Counted from the first letter of the stretch, positions 53,435-63,157 are shown. The stretch is 64,000 nucleotides of DNA from Imbroritus primus (GCF_964332355.1 NZ_OZ201293.1:372001-436000), one strand, 5' to 3'. The notes: a model not told the origin generated them from the sequence alone. Translations and numbers: made by a program.

Positions 53435-54943
53435 ATGACCGATGCGATTCGCAAAGTCGCCGTGGTCGGCGCGGGCGCAATGGGACTGGGCATTGCCCAT
53501 GCCTTTGCCAGCGCCGGCTACCAGGTTGCCATGATCGATGCCAACGAGGGCGTGGCCGATCGCGCCCTCGTCAAGATTCGCGCGCTGATGGAGCAGGACG
53601 TCGCCAAGGGCCGGCTCGATGCTGCGCAGATGACCGCCACGCTGGCTCGCATCCAGCCCGCGCAGAAGCTTGCCGCGGTCGATGGCGCGGACCTCGTGGT
53701 CGAAGCCATCATCGAAGATCTCGATGCCAAGCGCACGCTGCTGGCCCAGCTCGAAGCACTGGTCGGGCCGCGCTGCATCATCGCCTCGAATACCTCGTCG
53801 CTGTCCATCACCACGCTCGCGGCAGCCTGCAAGCATCCGGAGCGCGTGGCGGGGCTGCACTTCTTCAATCCGGTCAACCGCATGCGCCTGGTCGAGGTGA
53901 TCGATGGCCTGAAGACCGCGCCGGAAGTGGCCGAGACGCTGATGCAGGCGGCGCGTTCGATCAAGAAGGAAGTGGTGCGCGTGAAGGATACGCCGGGCTT
54001 CCTCGTCAACCAGGTCGGCCGCGGCTTCACGCTCGAAGCCGTGAACGTGGTGGCGGAAGGCGCCGCGACCTTCGCTGATGTGGATCGCGTGATGCGCGAT
54101 ACCGCCGGGTTCCGCATGGGCCCCTTCGAGCTGCTCGACCTGATCGGGCTCGATGTCAATCATCCGGCCACCGATGCGATCTACAACCAGTTTTACCAGG
54201 AGCCGCGCTATCGCCCGGCGCTGATGATGGAGATGCGCGTCAAGGGCGGCATGCTGGGCCGCAAGACCGGTGAAGGCTTCTATGGCTACGGCGAGGGCGC
54301 CGCACAGCCCGAAGAAGCGCCCGCGCCGGCCGCGCCCGATGTGCCCGTGTGGGTCAGCCATGCGCTGCCGCAAGAGCGGGCTGCCGTGGTGGAACTGCTG
54401 ACGCGCCTCGGCGTGCGTGTGGAAGATGGTGCCGCGCCCTCGGCCCAGGCGCTGTGCGTGGTCACGCCGCTGGGCAGCGATGCCTCGCGCAGCGCTGCCG
54501 CCGAAGGGCTCGATCCGGAGCGCACGGTGGCTATCGACACGCTCTTCGGGCTGGCCACGCGCCGCACGGTGATGACCACCTGCGTCACTGCACCGCAATG
54601 GCGCGATGCCGCACACGGCATCTTTGCCAAGGACGGCGTGCCGGTGACGGTCATGCGGGATAGTCCGGGCTTTATCGCGCAGCGGATTGTGGCCATGATC
54701 GTGAGTATCGGTGCCGCACTCGCGCAATCGCGTACGGCTTCGGCGGAAGACATCGACCGCGCCGTTACGCTCGGACTCGCCTATCCGCACGGCCCGCTGG
54801 GCTTTGCGGACACACTTGGGGTCGGGCGTATGGCAGCGGTGCTCGACGGGCTGTACGACAGCTTCCGCGATCCCCGCTACCGCCCCAATGTGTGGTTCGC
54901 GCGGCGCGCCGCGCTGGGCCTCAGCATGAAGGCAGGCGAATAG
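53435..54943 (+). CDS. 3-hydroxyacyl-CoA dehydrogenase, two-domain
   Basis: Oxidises 3-hydroxyacyl-CoA with NAD+. The 502-residue protein has the Rossmann motif VAVVGAGAMGLGIAHAFA, the conserved SNTSSLSITTLA and GLHFFNPVNRMRLVEVI, then a C-terminal half with a second 3HCDH helical domain (FIAQRIVAMIVSIGAAL). It resembles PaaH/PaaC enzymes acting on 3-hydroxyadipyl-CoA. The ATG at 53435 is preferred to a TTG at 53426 that overlaps the previous stop. Confidence 0.92.
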   Translation: MTDAIRKVAVVGAGAMGLGIAHAFASAGYQVAMIDANEGVADRALVKIRALMEQDVAKGRLDAAQMTATLARIQPAQKLAAVDGADLVVEAIIEDLDAKRTLLAQLEALVGPRCIIASNTSSLSITTLAAACKHPERVAGLHFFNPVNRMRLVEVIDGLKTAPEVAETLMQAARSIKKEVVRVKDTPGFLVNQVGRGFTLEAVNVVAEGAATFADVDRVMRDTAGFRMGPFELLDLIGLDVNHPATDAIYNQFYQEPRYRPALMMEMRVKGGMLGRKTGEGFYGYGEGAAQPEEAPAPAAPDVPVWVSHALPQERAAVVELLTRLGVRVEDGAAPSAQALCVVTPLGSDASRSAAAEGLDPERTVAIDTLFGLATRRTVMTTCVTAPQWRDAAHGIFAKDGVPVTVMRDSPGFIAQRIVAMIVSIGAALAQSRTASAEDIDRAVTLGLAYPHGPLGFADTLGVGRMAAVLDGLYDSFRDPRYRPNVWFARRAALGLSMKAGE

Positions 54944-55061
54944 AACGCCATGAGGATGTAACGCGATCCACATGGCGGTGCACTGCAGGCCACTGTCGAT
55001 CGCGTCTCGATGAAGGAAGCCGAAGCTTCCGGCAAGGACACAAGACTGGAGAGACACCGAT

Positions 55062-56270
55062 ATGTTGAATGCTTACCTCTACGCAGGCCTGCGCACCCCC
55101 TTTGGCAAGAATGCCGGCGGCCTCGCGCCCGTGCGCCCCGATGACCTGCTGGCCTACACCTTCAAGGCGCTGATCGAACAGACCGGCGTCGATGCCAAGA
55201 CGCTCGACGACGTGATCGTCGGCTGCGCCAACCAGGCCGGCGAGGACAGCCGCTGCGTGGCGCGTCATGCCGTGCTGCTGGCCGGCTTGCCGGTGGAGCT
55301 GGGCGGTACCGTGGTGCAGCGCAACTGCGGCAGCGGCCTCGGCGCGCTGATCTCCGCAGCGCACGCGATTACCGTGGGCGAAGGCGAGATGATGCTGTCC
55401 GGCGGTGTCGAGAGCATGAGCCGTTCGGCCTTTGTGATGGCCAAGGCTGACAAGCCGTACAGCCGCGACATGCGGGTCTTCGACTCGGCCGTGGGCGCAC
55501 GCTTCCCCAATCCCAAGATCGAAAAGGAATTCGGCGCGGACTCCATGCCGCAGACCGCCGACAACCTGGCCCAGCAGTATGAGCTGTCGCGCGAAGCGGT
55601 GGATGCGTTCGCCAAGGCATCGCAGGACAAGTACCAGGCGGCGCTGGAAGCCGGCTTCTTCAAGGATGAGATCGTGCCGGTGACGATCCAGGCCAAGGGC
55701 GCGAAAGAACCCACGGTCGTGTCTCGTGACGAATTCCCGCGCGCGACCACCATGGAAGCGCTGGGCAAGCTGCCGGCGATTCACCAGGGCGGCGTCACCA
55801 CCGCCGGCAATGCCTCGGGCCTAAACGATGGCGCGGTGGCGCTGCTGGTTGGCTCGCAGGCTGCCGGCGAGCGCGCCGGCCTCAAGCCGATGGCGCGCAT
55901 CGTCTCGAGCGCGGTGGTTGGTGTCGAGCCGCGCATCATGGGCATTGGCCCGGTGCCGGCGATCCACAAGGCGCTGGAGCGCGCCGGCCTGACGCTCGAG
56001 CAGATGGACGTGATCGAGATCAACGAAGCGTTTGCCGCGCAGGCCCTGGCTTGCACGCGTGCGCTCAAGCTGCGCGATGACGATCCGCGCGTCAACCCGA
56101 ATGGCGGTGCGGTCGCACTGGGCCATCCGCTCGGCGCTTCGGGTGCGCGTCTCGCGCTCACGGCGGCGCGCCAGCTCGAGCGCACGCAGGGCCGTTATGC
56201 CGTGGTTTCCATGTGCATCGGCGTCGGGCAGGGCATTGCCGTGGTGCTTGAAAACTGCGCCAGCCGATAA
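55062..56270 (+). CDS. Acetyl-CoA acyltransferase (3-oxoadipyl-CoA thiolase-like)
   Basis: Cleaves 3-oxoacyl-CoA to acetyl-CoA and a shortened acyl-CoA. The 402-residue protein has the nucleophile motif QRNCGSGLGAL, GGAVALGHPLGASGAR with the catalytic His, and CIGVGQGIAVVLE with the second Cys. Length and start (MLNAYLYAGLRTPFGKNAG) resemble PcaF/PaaJ 3-oxoadipyl-CoA thiolases. The 118-base gap to the previous gene holds a small GGAAGC-CGAA-GCTTCC hairpin (55015-55030). Confidence 0.93.
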   Translation: MLNAYLYAGLRTPFGKNAGGLAPVRPDDLLAYTFKALIEQTGVDAKTLDDVIVGCANQAGEDSRCVARHAVLLAGLPVELGGTVVQRNCGSGLGALISAAHAITVGEGEMMLSGGVESMSRSAFVMAKADKPYSRDMRVFDSAVGARFPNPKIEKEFGADSMPQTADNLAQQYELSREAVDAFAKASQDKYQAALEAGFFKDEIVPVTIQAKGAKEPTVVSRDEFPRATTMEALGKLPAIHQGGVTTAGNASGLNDGAVALLVGSQAAGERAGLKPMARIVSSAVVGVEPRIMGIGPVPAIHKALERAGLTLEQMDVIEINEAFAAQALACTRALKLRDDDPRVNPNGGAVALGHPLGASGARLALTAARQLERTQGRYAVVSMCIGVGQGIAVVLENCASR

Positions 56271-56281
56271 GCGGAGGCGAC

Positions 56282-57523
56282 ATGACCATGAATGCGCCAG
56301 CCACCAATCCTGAACTCACGCGCGCCGGCATGCACGGCGTGCCGTTCGACTGGCAGGACCCGTTTTGTCTCGATGCTGCGCTCACCGAGGAAGAGCGCAT
56401 GATCCGCGACGCGGCGCGCGACTACGCCCAGGAGCGGCTCATGCCGCGCATCCTGATGGCCAACCGCAATGAGTCGTTCGACATCGAGATCATGCAGGAG
56501 ATGGCCGATCTCGGTTTCTTGGGCGCGCCGCTCAAGGGCTATGGCTGCGCCGGCGTGGGCTACGTCGCCTACGGCCTGATCGCGCGCGAGTTCGAGCGCG
56601 TGGATACGGCCTACCGCTCGGCGCTCGGCGTACAGACCACGCTGTCGATGATGCCGATCTACCTGTTCGGTTCGGAAGAGCAGCGCGAGAAATACCTGCC
56701 GCGCATGGCGCGCGCCGAGCTGCTCGGCTGCTTCGGGTTGACCGAGCCGGACCATGGCTCCGACCCTGGTCGCATGGGCTCGCGCGCGGTGCGTGTCGAC
56801 GGCGGCTATCGCCTGACTGGCGCCAAGACGTGGATCACGCACGCGCCGATTGCCGACCTGATGGTGGTGTGGGCCAAGGACGAAGCAAACACCGTACGCG
56901 GCTTCATTCTCGAGCGTGGCATGCAGGGACTGGCGACGGCCAAGATCGAAGGCAAGTTCTCGGTGCGCGCCTCGCCCACCGGGCAGATCTTCATGGACGA
57001 TGTGTTCGTGCCGGACGAGAACGTGCTGCCGAACGGCGTGGGCCTGAAAGCGCCGTTCGCCTGCCTGAACAACGCGCGCTTCGGCATCTGCTGGGGCGCG
57101 ATGGGTGCGGCGGAGTTCTGCTGGCATGCGGCCCGCCAGTACACGCTGGAGCGCAAGCAGTTCGGCCGGCCTTTGGCGGCCAACCAGCTCATCCAGAAGA
57201 AGCTTGCCGACATGCAGACCGAAATTACGCTGGGCCTGCTCGGCTGCCTGCACCTGAGCCGCCTGCGCGATACCGGGCAGGCCGCGCCGGAAGCTGTGTC
57301 GCTGCTCAAGCGCAATTGCGCCGGCAAGGCGCTCGACATTGCGCGCATGGCGCGCGACATGCACGGGGGCAACGGCATCAGCGACGAATACCATGTGATC
57401 CGTCACCTGATGAATCTGGAAACCGTCAACACGCTCGAAGGCACGCACGACGTGCACGCGCTGGTGCTGGGCCGTGCCCAGACCGGCATTCAGGCTTTCA
57501 CATCCATGGAGGGCAATGCATGA
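56282..57523 (+). CDS. Glutaryl-CoA dehydrogenase-like acyl-CoA dehydrogenase
   Basis: FAD enzyme that introduces a trans-2 double bond. The 413-residue protein has FGLTEPDHGSDPG and the catalytic-base region TVNTLEGTHDVHALVLGRA, which match glutaryl-CoA dehydrogenase, not ordinary acyl-CoA dehydrogenases. ERVDTAYRSALGVQTT keeps the Arg-Ser pair that binds the distal carboxylate of glutaryl-CoA in the human enzyme, so the substrate is most likely a dicarboxyl-CoA. Whether it decarboxylates cannot be told. Its stop overlaps the start of the ligase gene. Confidence 0.9.
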   Translation: MTMNAPATNPELTRAGMHGVPFDWQDPFCLDAALTEEERMIRDAARDYAQERLMPRILMANRNESFDIEIMQEMADLGFLGAPLKGYGCAGVGYVAYGLIAREFERVDTAYRSALGVQTTLSMMPIYLFGSEEQREKYLPRMARAELLGCFGLTEPDHGSDPGRMGSRAVRVDGGYRLTGAKTWITHAPIADLMVVWAKDEANTVRGFILERGMQGLATAKIEGKFSVRASPTGQIFMDDVFVPDENVLPNGVGLKAPFACLNNARFGICWGAMGAAEFCWHAARQYTLERKQFGRPLAANQLIQKKLADMQTEITLGLLGCLHLSRLRDTGQAAPEAVSLLKRNCAGKALDIARMARDMHGGNGISDEYHVIRHLMNLETVNTLEGTHDVHALVLGRAQTGIQAFTSMEGNA

Positions 57524-59664
57524 ACGGGCCGGCGCATCACGAGCCAACACACACCATGCGCAGCGCGCTGACCTGTCTCGTCAATCCTCAGTCGATTGCC
57601 ATCGTCGGCGCCTCGTCGCAGTTCGGCAAGGTCAGCGGCCGGCCGCTCAAGCATCTGCTGGAGAAGGGCTATCGCGGCAAGATCTGGCCGATCAATCCGC
57701 GCTATACGGAAATGCACGGCCTGACCTGCTACACCAGCATCGCCGCGCTGCCCGATGCGCCGGACCTTGCCATCGTCGCGCTGCCCGCGCAGGACGTACT
57801 GGCCACCATTCGCGAACTGGGCCGGCGTGGTACGCGCGCGGTCGTGGTGTTCAGTTCCGGTTTCGGCGAAATGGGCGATGCCGGCAAGGCCATGGAAGCG
57901 GAGATGGTGGCTGCGGCGCGCGAGTACGGCATGCCGCTGTGCGGCCCGAACTGCCTCGGCTTCATCAACGCGTTTGAAAACGTCTACGCCACCTTCAGCC
58001 AGTATGCCGACCGCGAAACGCAGTCGGGGCCGATTGCCTTCGTCACGCAGTCGGGCGCGTTCGGCACGGCGATTGCTGCGCTCGCGCGCCAGCGTGGCCT
58101 GGGTCTCGGCTATTTCATCAACACCGGCAATGAAGCGGATGTCGGTTTTGCCGACCTGATGCTGACGGTCATCGAGGATCCGCGCATCAAGGTCGCGGCG
58201 GGTTATCTCGAAGGCGTGCGCGATGGCGAGGCGCTGATCCGTCTCGCCAAACGCTGCCAGGAGCTCGGCAAGCCACTGGTGCTGACCAAGGTCGGCCGCA
58301 TGGCCGCCGGCGCGCGCGCGGCTGCCTCGCATACCGGCTCGATGGCCGGCGAGGACGCGGTGTTCGATGCGGTCATCCGGCAGTACGGCGTGATCCGTGC
58401 ACGCAACGAAGAACAGTTGCTCGACATGGCGCAGGCGCTGGCCGCCTGCCCGCTGCCGCAGGGCAACGGCCTCGGTATCGCCACGCAGTCGGGCGGCGCG
58501 GGCGTGATGATGGCCGACCGTGCCGAAGAAGTCGGCCTCGCGGTGCCGCCGGTGACCGATGCGATCCGCAAGCGCCTGGTCGATCTGCTGCCAGCCTTCG
58601 GTGCGGCCGGCAATCCGGTCGACGTCACCGGCCAGTTCGTCGGCGAGCCGGAACTGCTGCGCGAGTCGGTGCTGACACTGCTCGACGATCCGAACATCCA
58701 CGTCGGCATCGTCTGGCTGCAGCTGATGCATGCGTACGTCGACGTGCTCGTCGAGATTCTCACCGAGACCTGCCGCAAGGCTACCAAGCCGTGCCTGGTG
58801 TGCTGGGTGGCTGCGCCCGAAGAAGCGGTGCGCAAGCTGGCGGCGGTGGGCATTCCGGTGTTCCAGGCGGGCGAGCGCGCGGTCGATGCCGCTGCTGCGC
58901 TGGTGCGTCATGGTGAGGCTCAGCGTCGTTGGCAACAACGTGCACCGCAGGCCGTCCATGCCGTGCGGACGCTGCCGCGCCTGCCCGATGGCGTGGTGCC
59001 GAGCGTGCAGGGCGTGAGCCTGCTCAAGGATGCCGGCATCCCCATGGCGCCGGTGGCACTGGCGACCAGCGAGGATCATGCCGTCGCGCTGTGGCACAAG
59101 TTCGGCAAGGGCGTGGCGCTCAAGATCGAATCGACGGCCATCACACACAAGAGCGATATCGGCGGCGTGCTGCTCAACCTCAATGATGAAGCGGCGATCC
59201 GCACCGGTTATCGCAGCATCCTGGCGAATGCCGCGCGGCATTGTCCGGATGCCAAGGTCGATGGCGTACTGGTGCAGCCGCTGGCCAGTGGGCATGTGGA
59301 ACTGGTGGTTGGCGTCAAGCGCGATCCGTCGTTCGGCATGATCGTCATGGTCGGCAGCGGCGGCGTACTGGTGGAAGTGATGCGCGACGTGGTGTTCCGC
59401 CGCGCGCCGTTCGCGGAGGATGAGGCGGCCCGCATGCTCGGAGAGCTGCGCATGGGGGCCTTGCTGGATGGGGTGCGCGGCAAGCCTGCCGTGGATCGCG
59501 CACAGATTTGCAACCTGCTGGCCAGCCTCTCGCGCTGGGCAGCCGAAATGGAGGATCAGTTAGAGGAGCTTGATCTCAATCCGGTTCTGGTGGGTCCGGA
59601 CGGACCTGTCGGGGTGGATTGCGTGATGGTTATTCGACATGACGCCAGCCCCGCCAAGAGGTAG
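57520..59664 (+). CDS. NDP-forming acyl-CoA synthetase (acetate--CoA ligase family)
   Basis: Activates a carboxylic acid to its CoA ester with ATP (ADP-forming type). The 714-residue protein is a fusion: CoA-binding Rossmann domain (IAIVGASSQFGKVSGRPLKH, about residues 22-115), succinyl-CoA-synthetase-like domain with the phospho-His motif SHTGSMAGEDAVF, and a C-terminal ATP-grasp domain (VALKIESTAITHKSDIGGV). The start at 57520 overlaps the previous stop (ATGA). It replaces a CoA-transferase as the likely activating enzyme of the pathway. Confidence 0.9.
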   Translation: MNGPAHHEPTHTMRSALTCLVNPQSIAIVGASSQFGKVSGRPLKHLLEKGYRGKIWPINPRYTEMHGLTCYTSIAALPDAPDLAIVALPAQDVLATIRELGRRGTRAVVVFSSGFGEMGDAGKAMEAEMVAAAREYGMPLCGPNCLGFINAFENVYATFSQYADRETQSGPIAFVTQSGAFGTAIAALARQRGLGLGYFINTGNEADVGFADLMLTVIEDPRIKVAAGYLEGVRDGEALIRLAKRCQELGKPLVLTKVGRMAAGARAAASHTGSMAGEDAVFDAVIRQYGVIRARNEEQLLDMAQALAACPLPQGNGLGIATQSGGAGVMMADRAEEVGLAVPPVTDAIRKRLVDLLPAFGAAGNPVDVTGQFVGEPELLRESVLTLLDDPNIHVGIVWLQLMHAYVDVLVEILTETCRKATKPCLVCWVAAPEEAVRKLAAVGIPVFQAGERAVDAAAALVRHGEAQRRWQQRAPQAVHAVRTLPRLPDGVVPSVQGVSLLKDAGIPMAPVALATSEDHAVALWHKFGKGVALKIESTAITHKSDIGGVLLNLNDEAAIRTGYRSILANAARHCPDAKVDGVLVQPLASGHVELVVGVKRDPSFGMIVMVGSGGVLVEVMRDVVFRRAPFAEDEAARMLGELRMGALLDGVRGKPAVDRAQICNLLASLSRWAAEMEDQLEELDLNPVLVGPDGPVGVDCVMVIRHDASPAKR

Positions 59665-59731
59665 TTTCGACAACGCGGCGTCGATAACACGGCATGCCAC
59701 ATGGCATGCCGTACCCCGTAGAGGAGACAAT

Positions 59732-60727
59732 ATGATGCGCAGTAAACTCAGTGCTTTGCTCGTAGCATGCCTGGCCGCCGTTCCTGTGACCCAGGCGCTG
59801 GCCCAGGACAAGTATCCGTCCCGTCCCATTACCCTGATCGCGCCGTACAGCGCGGGTGGCGATTCCGACCTCGCTGCCCGCAACTTCGCGGCGGTCGCGC
59901 AGAGCTACCTCGGCCAGCCGGTGGTGGTGCAGAACAAGCCCGGCGCGAGCGGCATCATCGGCTCGCAACTGGTGCTGCAGTCGCCGTCCGACGGCTATAC
60001 GCTGTTGCTGGCGCGGACAGGTTCCCAGGCGATTCTCCCTGCGGTGGCTCCGTCGAATACCAAGTACAAGTGGGATGACTTTACCTTCATCGGCATGCTC
60101 GAACTGAATCCGTACGGCTGCATGGTCAAGGCCAACTCACCGTACACCAATGCCGAGCAGTTCCTGAAAGGCCTGAAGGAAAAGGGCAAGGGCATGAACT
60201 TTGCCACGGCCGGCGTGGCTACCACCAACGACATGGGCCCGCGTCTGCTGTTCGACATCCTCAAGCTGGGCGCCAATTCGCCGCAGCAGATTCCATTCAA
60301 GGGCACTGGCGAGGCCACGGCCGCGCTGATGGCCGGACAGGTGGATTTTGCGTGCGGCAGTATTGGCCCGTTCATGCAGCTGATCAAGCACGGCGACCTG
60401 CGCGCCATGTTCATCACCACGCCGGAACGCATCAAGGATCTGCCGAATGTACCGACCGCCCGCGAAGCCGGCGTGCAGGACATGGAGAAGATCACCGGCT
60501 GGAGCGGCATCTTCGCTCCGTCCAAGATGCCGCCGGCAATGGTCGAGCAGTTGTGGAAGGCCGTGCAGGATGTGGGCAAGGATCCGAAATGGCGTCGTGC
60601 CACGGAGCAGGCCGGTTCGATTCCCTACATTATCGGTCCGGACGAGACCCGCAAGTTCATCAAGAACCAGTTCGATGTGTATGAGAGCATCGGCAAGTCG
60701 CTCAATATGATCGACAAGGTACTCTAA
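59732..60727 (+). CDS. Bug family solute-binding protein (TctC-like)
   Basis: Periplasmic substrate receptor of tripartite tricarboxylate-type uptake. The 331-residue precursor has a signal peptide (MMRSKLSALLVACLAAVPVT, cut near ALA) and the Bug signatures YPSRPITLIAPYSAGG, QNKPGASGIIGSQLVL and PFKGTGEATAALMAGQVDFA. The ATG at 59732 has AGAGGAG upstream. Bug proteins bind small carboxylic acids; here the ligand is presumably the acid degraded by the operon. No TctA/TctB membrane genes are in the window. A strong terminator follows. Confidence 0.93.
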   Translation: MMRSKLSALLVACLAAVPVTQALAQDKYPSRPITLIAPYSAGGDSDLAARNFAAVAQSYLGQPVVVQNKPGASGIIGSQLVLQSPSDGYTLLLARTGSQAILPAVAPSNTKYKWDDFTFIGMLELNPYGCMVKANSPYTNAEQFLKGLKEKGKGMNFATAGVATTNDMGPRLLFDILKLGANSPQQIPFKGTGEATAALMAGQVDFACGSIGPFMQLIKHGDLRAMFITTPERIKDLPNVPTAREAGVQDMEKITGWSGIFAPSKMPPAMVEQLWKAVQDVGKDPKWRRATEQAGSIPYIIGPDETRKFIKNQFDVYESIGKSLNMIDKVL

Positions 60728-60747
60728 GCCCCTCCCTGTCCCCCCAC

Positions 60748-60785
60748 CGCCCCGTCCTGGCTGCATCCAGGCGGGGCGTTTTGTT
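60748..60785 (+). terminator. Rho-independent terminator of catabolic operon
   Basis: CGCCCCG (60748-60754) with CGGGGCG (60772-60778), extended by inner CCTGG/CCAGG, form a long stem, followed by TTTTG. It lies 20 bases after the Bug gene stop. Confidence 0.9.
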
Positions 60786-60880
60786 TGCAGGGTGGCCAAT
60801 GGTGTGGCATCCCGCACACACCTGCGCCGGCAGTCACAATCGTCCGTTACCATGGGGGATCGCCGTGACAGGACTCCCAC

Positions 60881-62437
60881 ATGCCGGACCGCCGTGATTT
60901 CCTCAAGCAGCTTGCGCTCGGCAGCAGCGCCGCGCTGGCAACGGTCGCCAGCCACGCCGCCGAACCGGTGACAGCTGCGGCATTTCCCTCCAATCCCTTC
61001 AGGCTTGGCGTCGCCTCTGGCTACCCGACGCATGAGGGCGTGGTGCTGTGGACGCGCCTCGCGCCACATCCGCTCGAAGCGCAGGGCGGCATGCCGCCAG
61101 TGGCGATGGATGTGCAATGGGAGATCGCCGAGGATGAAGGTTTCCGGCACATCGTGCAGCGCGGCGTGGCCCGTGCACGGCCGGAGGAGGCGCATGCCGT
61201 GCACGTTGAATTGCACGGGCTGGAAGCGGAGGCATGGTTCTTCTACCGCTTTCGCGCGGGCGGCTATACCAGCCGCATCGGCCGCACGCGCACCGCGCCA
61301 GCGCCGGAGGCCGAAGCGCCGCGCCTGCGTTTCACGGTGGCCTCATGCCAGAACTACGAGCACGGCTACTACGGCGCCTACCAGCACATGCTGGCCGAAG
61401 AGCCGGATCTCGTACTATTCCTGGGCGACTATATCTACGAAACCAGCACGCGGCCGCCGCGCGTGCGCGAGCATGCCGGCCCGGTGCCGCGCACACTCGC
61501 GGAGTACCGGCAGCGGCACGCGCAGTACAAGATGGATCCCGACCTGCAGGCCATGCATGCCGCAGCGCCATGGCTGCTGACCTGGGACGATCACGAGGTG
61601 GAGAACGACTACGCCGGCGATGCTTCGAGCCACGGCACGCCGGTCGATGCCTTCCTGCGGCAACGTGCTGCCGCCTATCGCGCCTATTACGAGCATATGC
61701 CGTTGCCGCGCGCCATGCTGTTCGACGCAACCGCACTACGGCTGTATTCGACCTGGCACTGGGGCCGGCTTGCCGATTTCCATCTGCTCGACGACCGGCA
61801 GTACCGTTCGATGCAGGCCTGCGGATACCTTCGGACCGGCGCCCCGGCCGGTGCCTCGGCGGGCTGCCTGCCGCGCGAGGACGACACGCGCACCATGCTC
61901 GGCCCGGCGCAGGAAGCGTGGCTCGATGCCACGCTGGCGGCGACCAGGGCACGCTGGAACCTGCTGGCCCAGCAGACGCTGTTCTCACCGCTTGGAGAAG
62001 AGATCAATCACCAGATGCGTTATCGCCTGGATGGCTGGGATGGTTATCCGGCGGCACGGCAGCGCCTGATCGACACGCTGGTCGCGCGCCATCCCTCCAA
62101 TCCGGTATTCCTGGGCGGCGATGTGCACAGTTTCATGGTGAGCACCGTGCGCAATCCCGCCGATGCGGAACGCAAGCCGGTCGCGACGGAATTCGTCACC
62201 GGCTCCATCACCTCGCGCGGCCCGGGCCAGGCGCGTATGGATGCGGCCGTGCGGCTGCATCCCCACCTGCTGTATGCCAACAGTCGCCGGCATGGCTATC
62301 TCCGCATCGATGTCACGCCGCAGCAGATGCTGGTGGAGTTGCGTGGCGTGGATTCCGTTGAGCGGATGCTGACCGATGTCTCGACACTGGCCCGCTTTGC
62401 CGTCACTGACGGCAAGATCGGGGCGCGGAACCTGTAG
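60881..62437 (+). CDS. phoD: PhoD-like alkaline phosphatase/phosphodiesterase, Tat-exported
   Basis: Extracytoplasmic metallophosphatase. The 518-residue protein has a twin-arginine signal (DRRDFLKQLALGSSAALAT), an N-terminal beta domain (about 35-140: FRLGVASGYPTHEGVVLWTR) and the PhoD metallophosphatase domain with LFLGDYIYE, LTWDDHEVENDYAG and FLGGDVHSF. PhoD hydrolyses phosphodiesters and monoesters. No convincing PHO box is seen before the gene, unlike phoX. It follows the terminator of the catabolic operon. Confidence 0.93.
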   Translation: MPDRRDFLKQLALGSSAALATVASHAAEPVTAAAFPSNPFRLGVASGYPTHEGVVLWTRLAPHPLEAQGGMPPVAMDVQWEIAEDEGFRHIVQRGVARARPEEAHAVHVELHGLEAEAWFFYRFRAGGYTSRIGRTRTAPAPEAEAPRLRFTVASCQNYEHGYYGAYQHMLAEEPDLVLFLGDYIYETSTRPPRVREHAGPVPRTLAEYRQRHAQYKMDPDLQAMHAAAPWLLTWDDHEVENDYAGDASSHGTPVDAFLRQRAAAYRAYYEHMPLPRAMLFDATALRLYSTWHWGRLADFHLLDDRQYRSMQACGYLRTGAPAGASAGCLPREDDTRTMLGPAQEAWLDATLAATRARWNLLAQQTLFSPLGEEINHQMRYRLDGWDGYPAARQRLIDTLVARHPSNPVFLGGDVHSFMVSTVRNPADAERKPVATEFVTGSITSRGPGQARMDAAVRLHPHLLYANSRRHGYLRIDVTPQQMLVELRGVDSVERMLTDVSTLARFAVTDGKIGARNL

Positions 62438-62461
62438 CGCTCTGCACCCGCGCTGTGGCGA

Positions 62462-62914
62462 TTACCAGCCCCACACGAGGCGCTGTGCCACCCACCCTTG
62501 CTGACCGTTGTTGCGCTTCACATGCACCCAGCCATTACGCTTGCCGACAGTTTTGAGGAGCTCGTACTGCTCCAGCTTGCCGACGAGCCGTGCACTGGTC
62601 TGCGGCGCGGCGCGCAGGTTTGCGACCTTGGCGCGCACCACGTGATGCGGGGTGTTGCCTGTGAGCGGGCGGTAGATCCAGCCCAGGTCGCCTTCGAAGT
62701 CGCGCACCTTCAGCCAGCTTCCCTGACGCTTGGTCACGGCCAGCGGATAGCCACGGTTCAGTTCCCACAGTTTTTCGGAGCGTGTAGTCGGCTGGGCGCG
62801 CACATTGGCGACATTGTTGCTGATGCTGACAAACTGCTGGGCGTAGGCTGTGCCGGTGACGGCGCACAACGCGAGCGCAGCCACGGCGGCCGAGACATGG
62901 CGTGAGACGGACAT
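62462..62914 (-). CDS. Exported SH3-domain protein
   Basis: The 150-residue precursor has a signal peptide (cut near AYAQ) and two bacterial SH3 domains: SISNNVANVRAQPTTRSEKL and VRAKVANLRAAPQTSARLVG, each followed by a Trp-containing strand. Bacterial SH3 domains bind peptidoglycan or metal-bound ligands. The ATG at 62914 is used; a TTG two codons earlier sits nearer to a GGGGGA ribosome site and could be the real start. Convergent with phoD. The 243 bases upstream (62915-63157) show no other gene. Confidence 0.87.
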   Translation of the reverse strand: MSVSRHVSAAVAALALCAVTGTAYAQQFVSISNNVANVRAQPTTRSEKLWELNRGYPLAVTKRQGSWLKVRDFEGDLGWIYRPLTGNTPHHVVRAKVANLRAAPQTSARLVGKLEQYELLKTVGKRNGWVHVKRNNGQQGWVAQRLVWGW

Positions 62915-63157
62915 AAGCAAGCGATTTCCCCCTGTTTTGATTGCAAAAAACACTTCTTCAGACTGCTCTCGTCCTGAAAGTTCCGATGGTATGCGGGGTG
63001 GGGAGCATGCGCCGGATAGCGCACGGGGGTGTGTGGAAGCAGGCGAGCGGCGGCGGGGTGGAATGGGCGCGTGCCGATGAGCATCCCGTTTGATGGGATA
63101 TCGCAGCCAATGTGATCTGTGGCAACGTCGTGCGTCGCCAGTCTGCCGTTCAGGCGG

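Noticed and set aside
53165..55057. 630-codon minus-strand frame over the hydroxyacyl-CoA dehydrogenase gene
   Set aside because: A shadow frame of a G+C-rich coding region, with no family similarity.
60786..60880. PHO box before phoD
   Set aside because: A CAGTCAC heptamer exists, but the unit 11 bases further does not match; a single half-site is not evidence.
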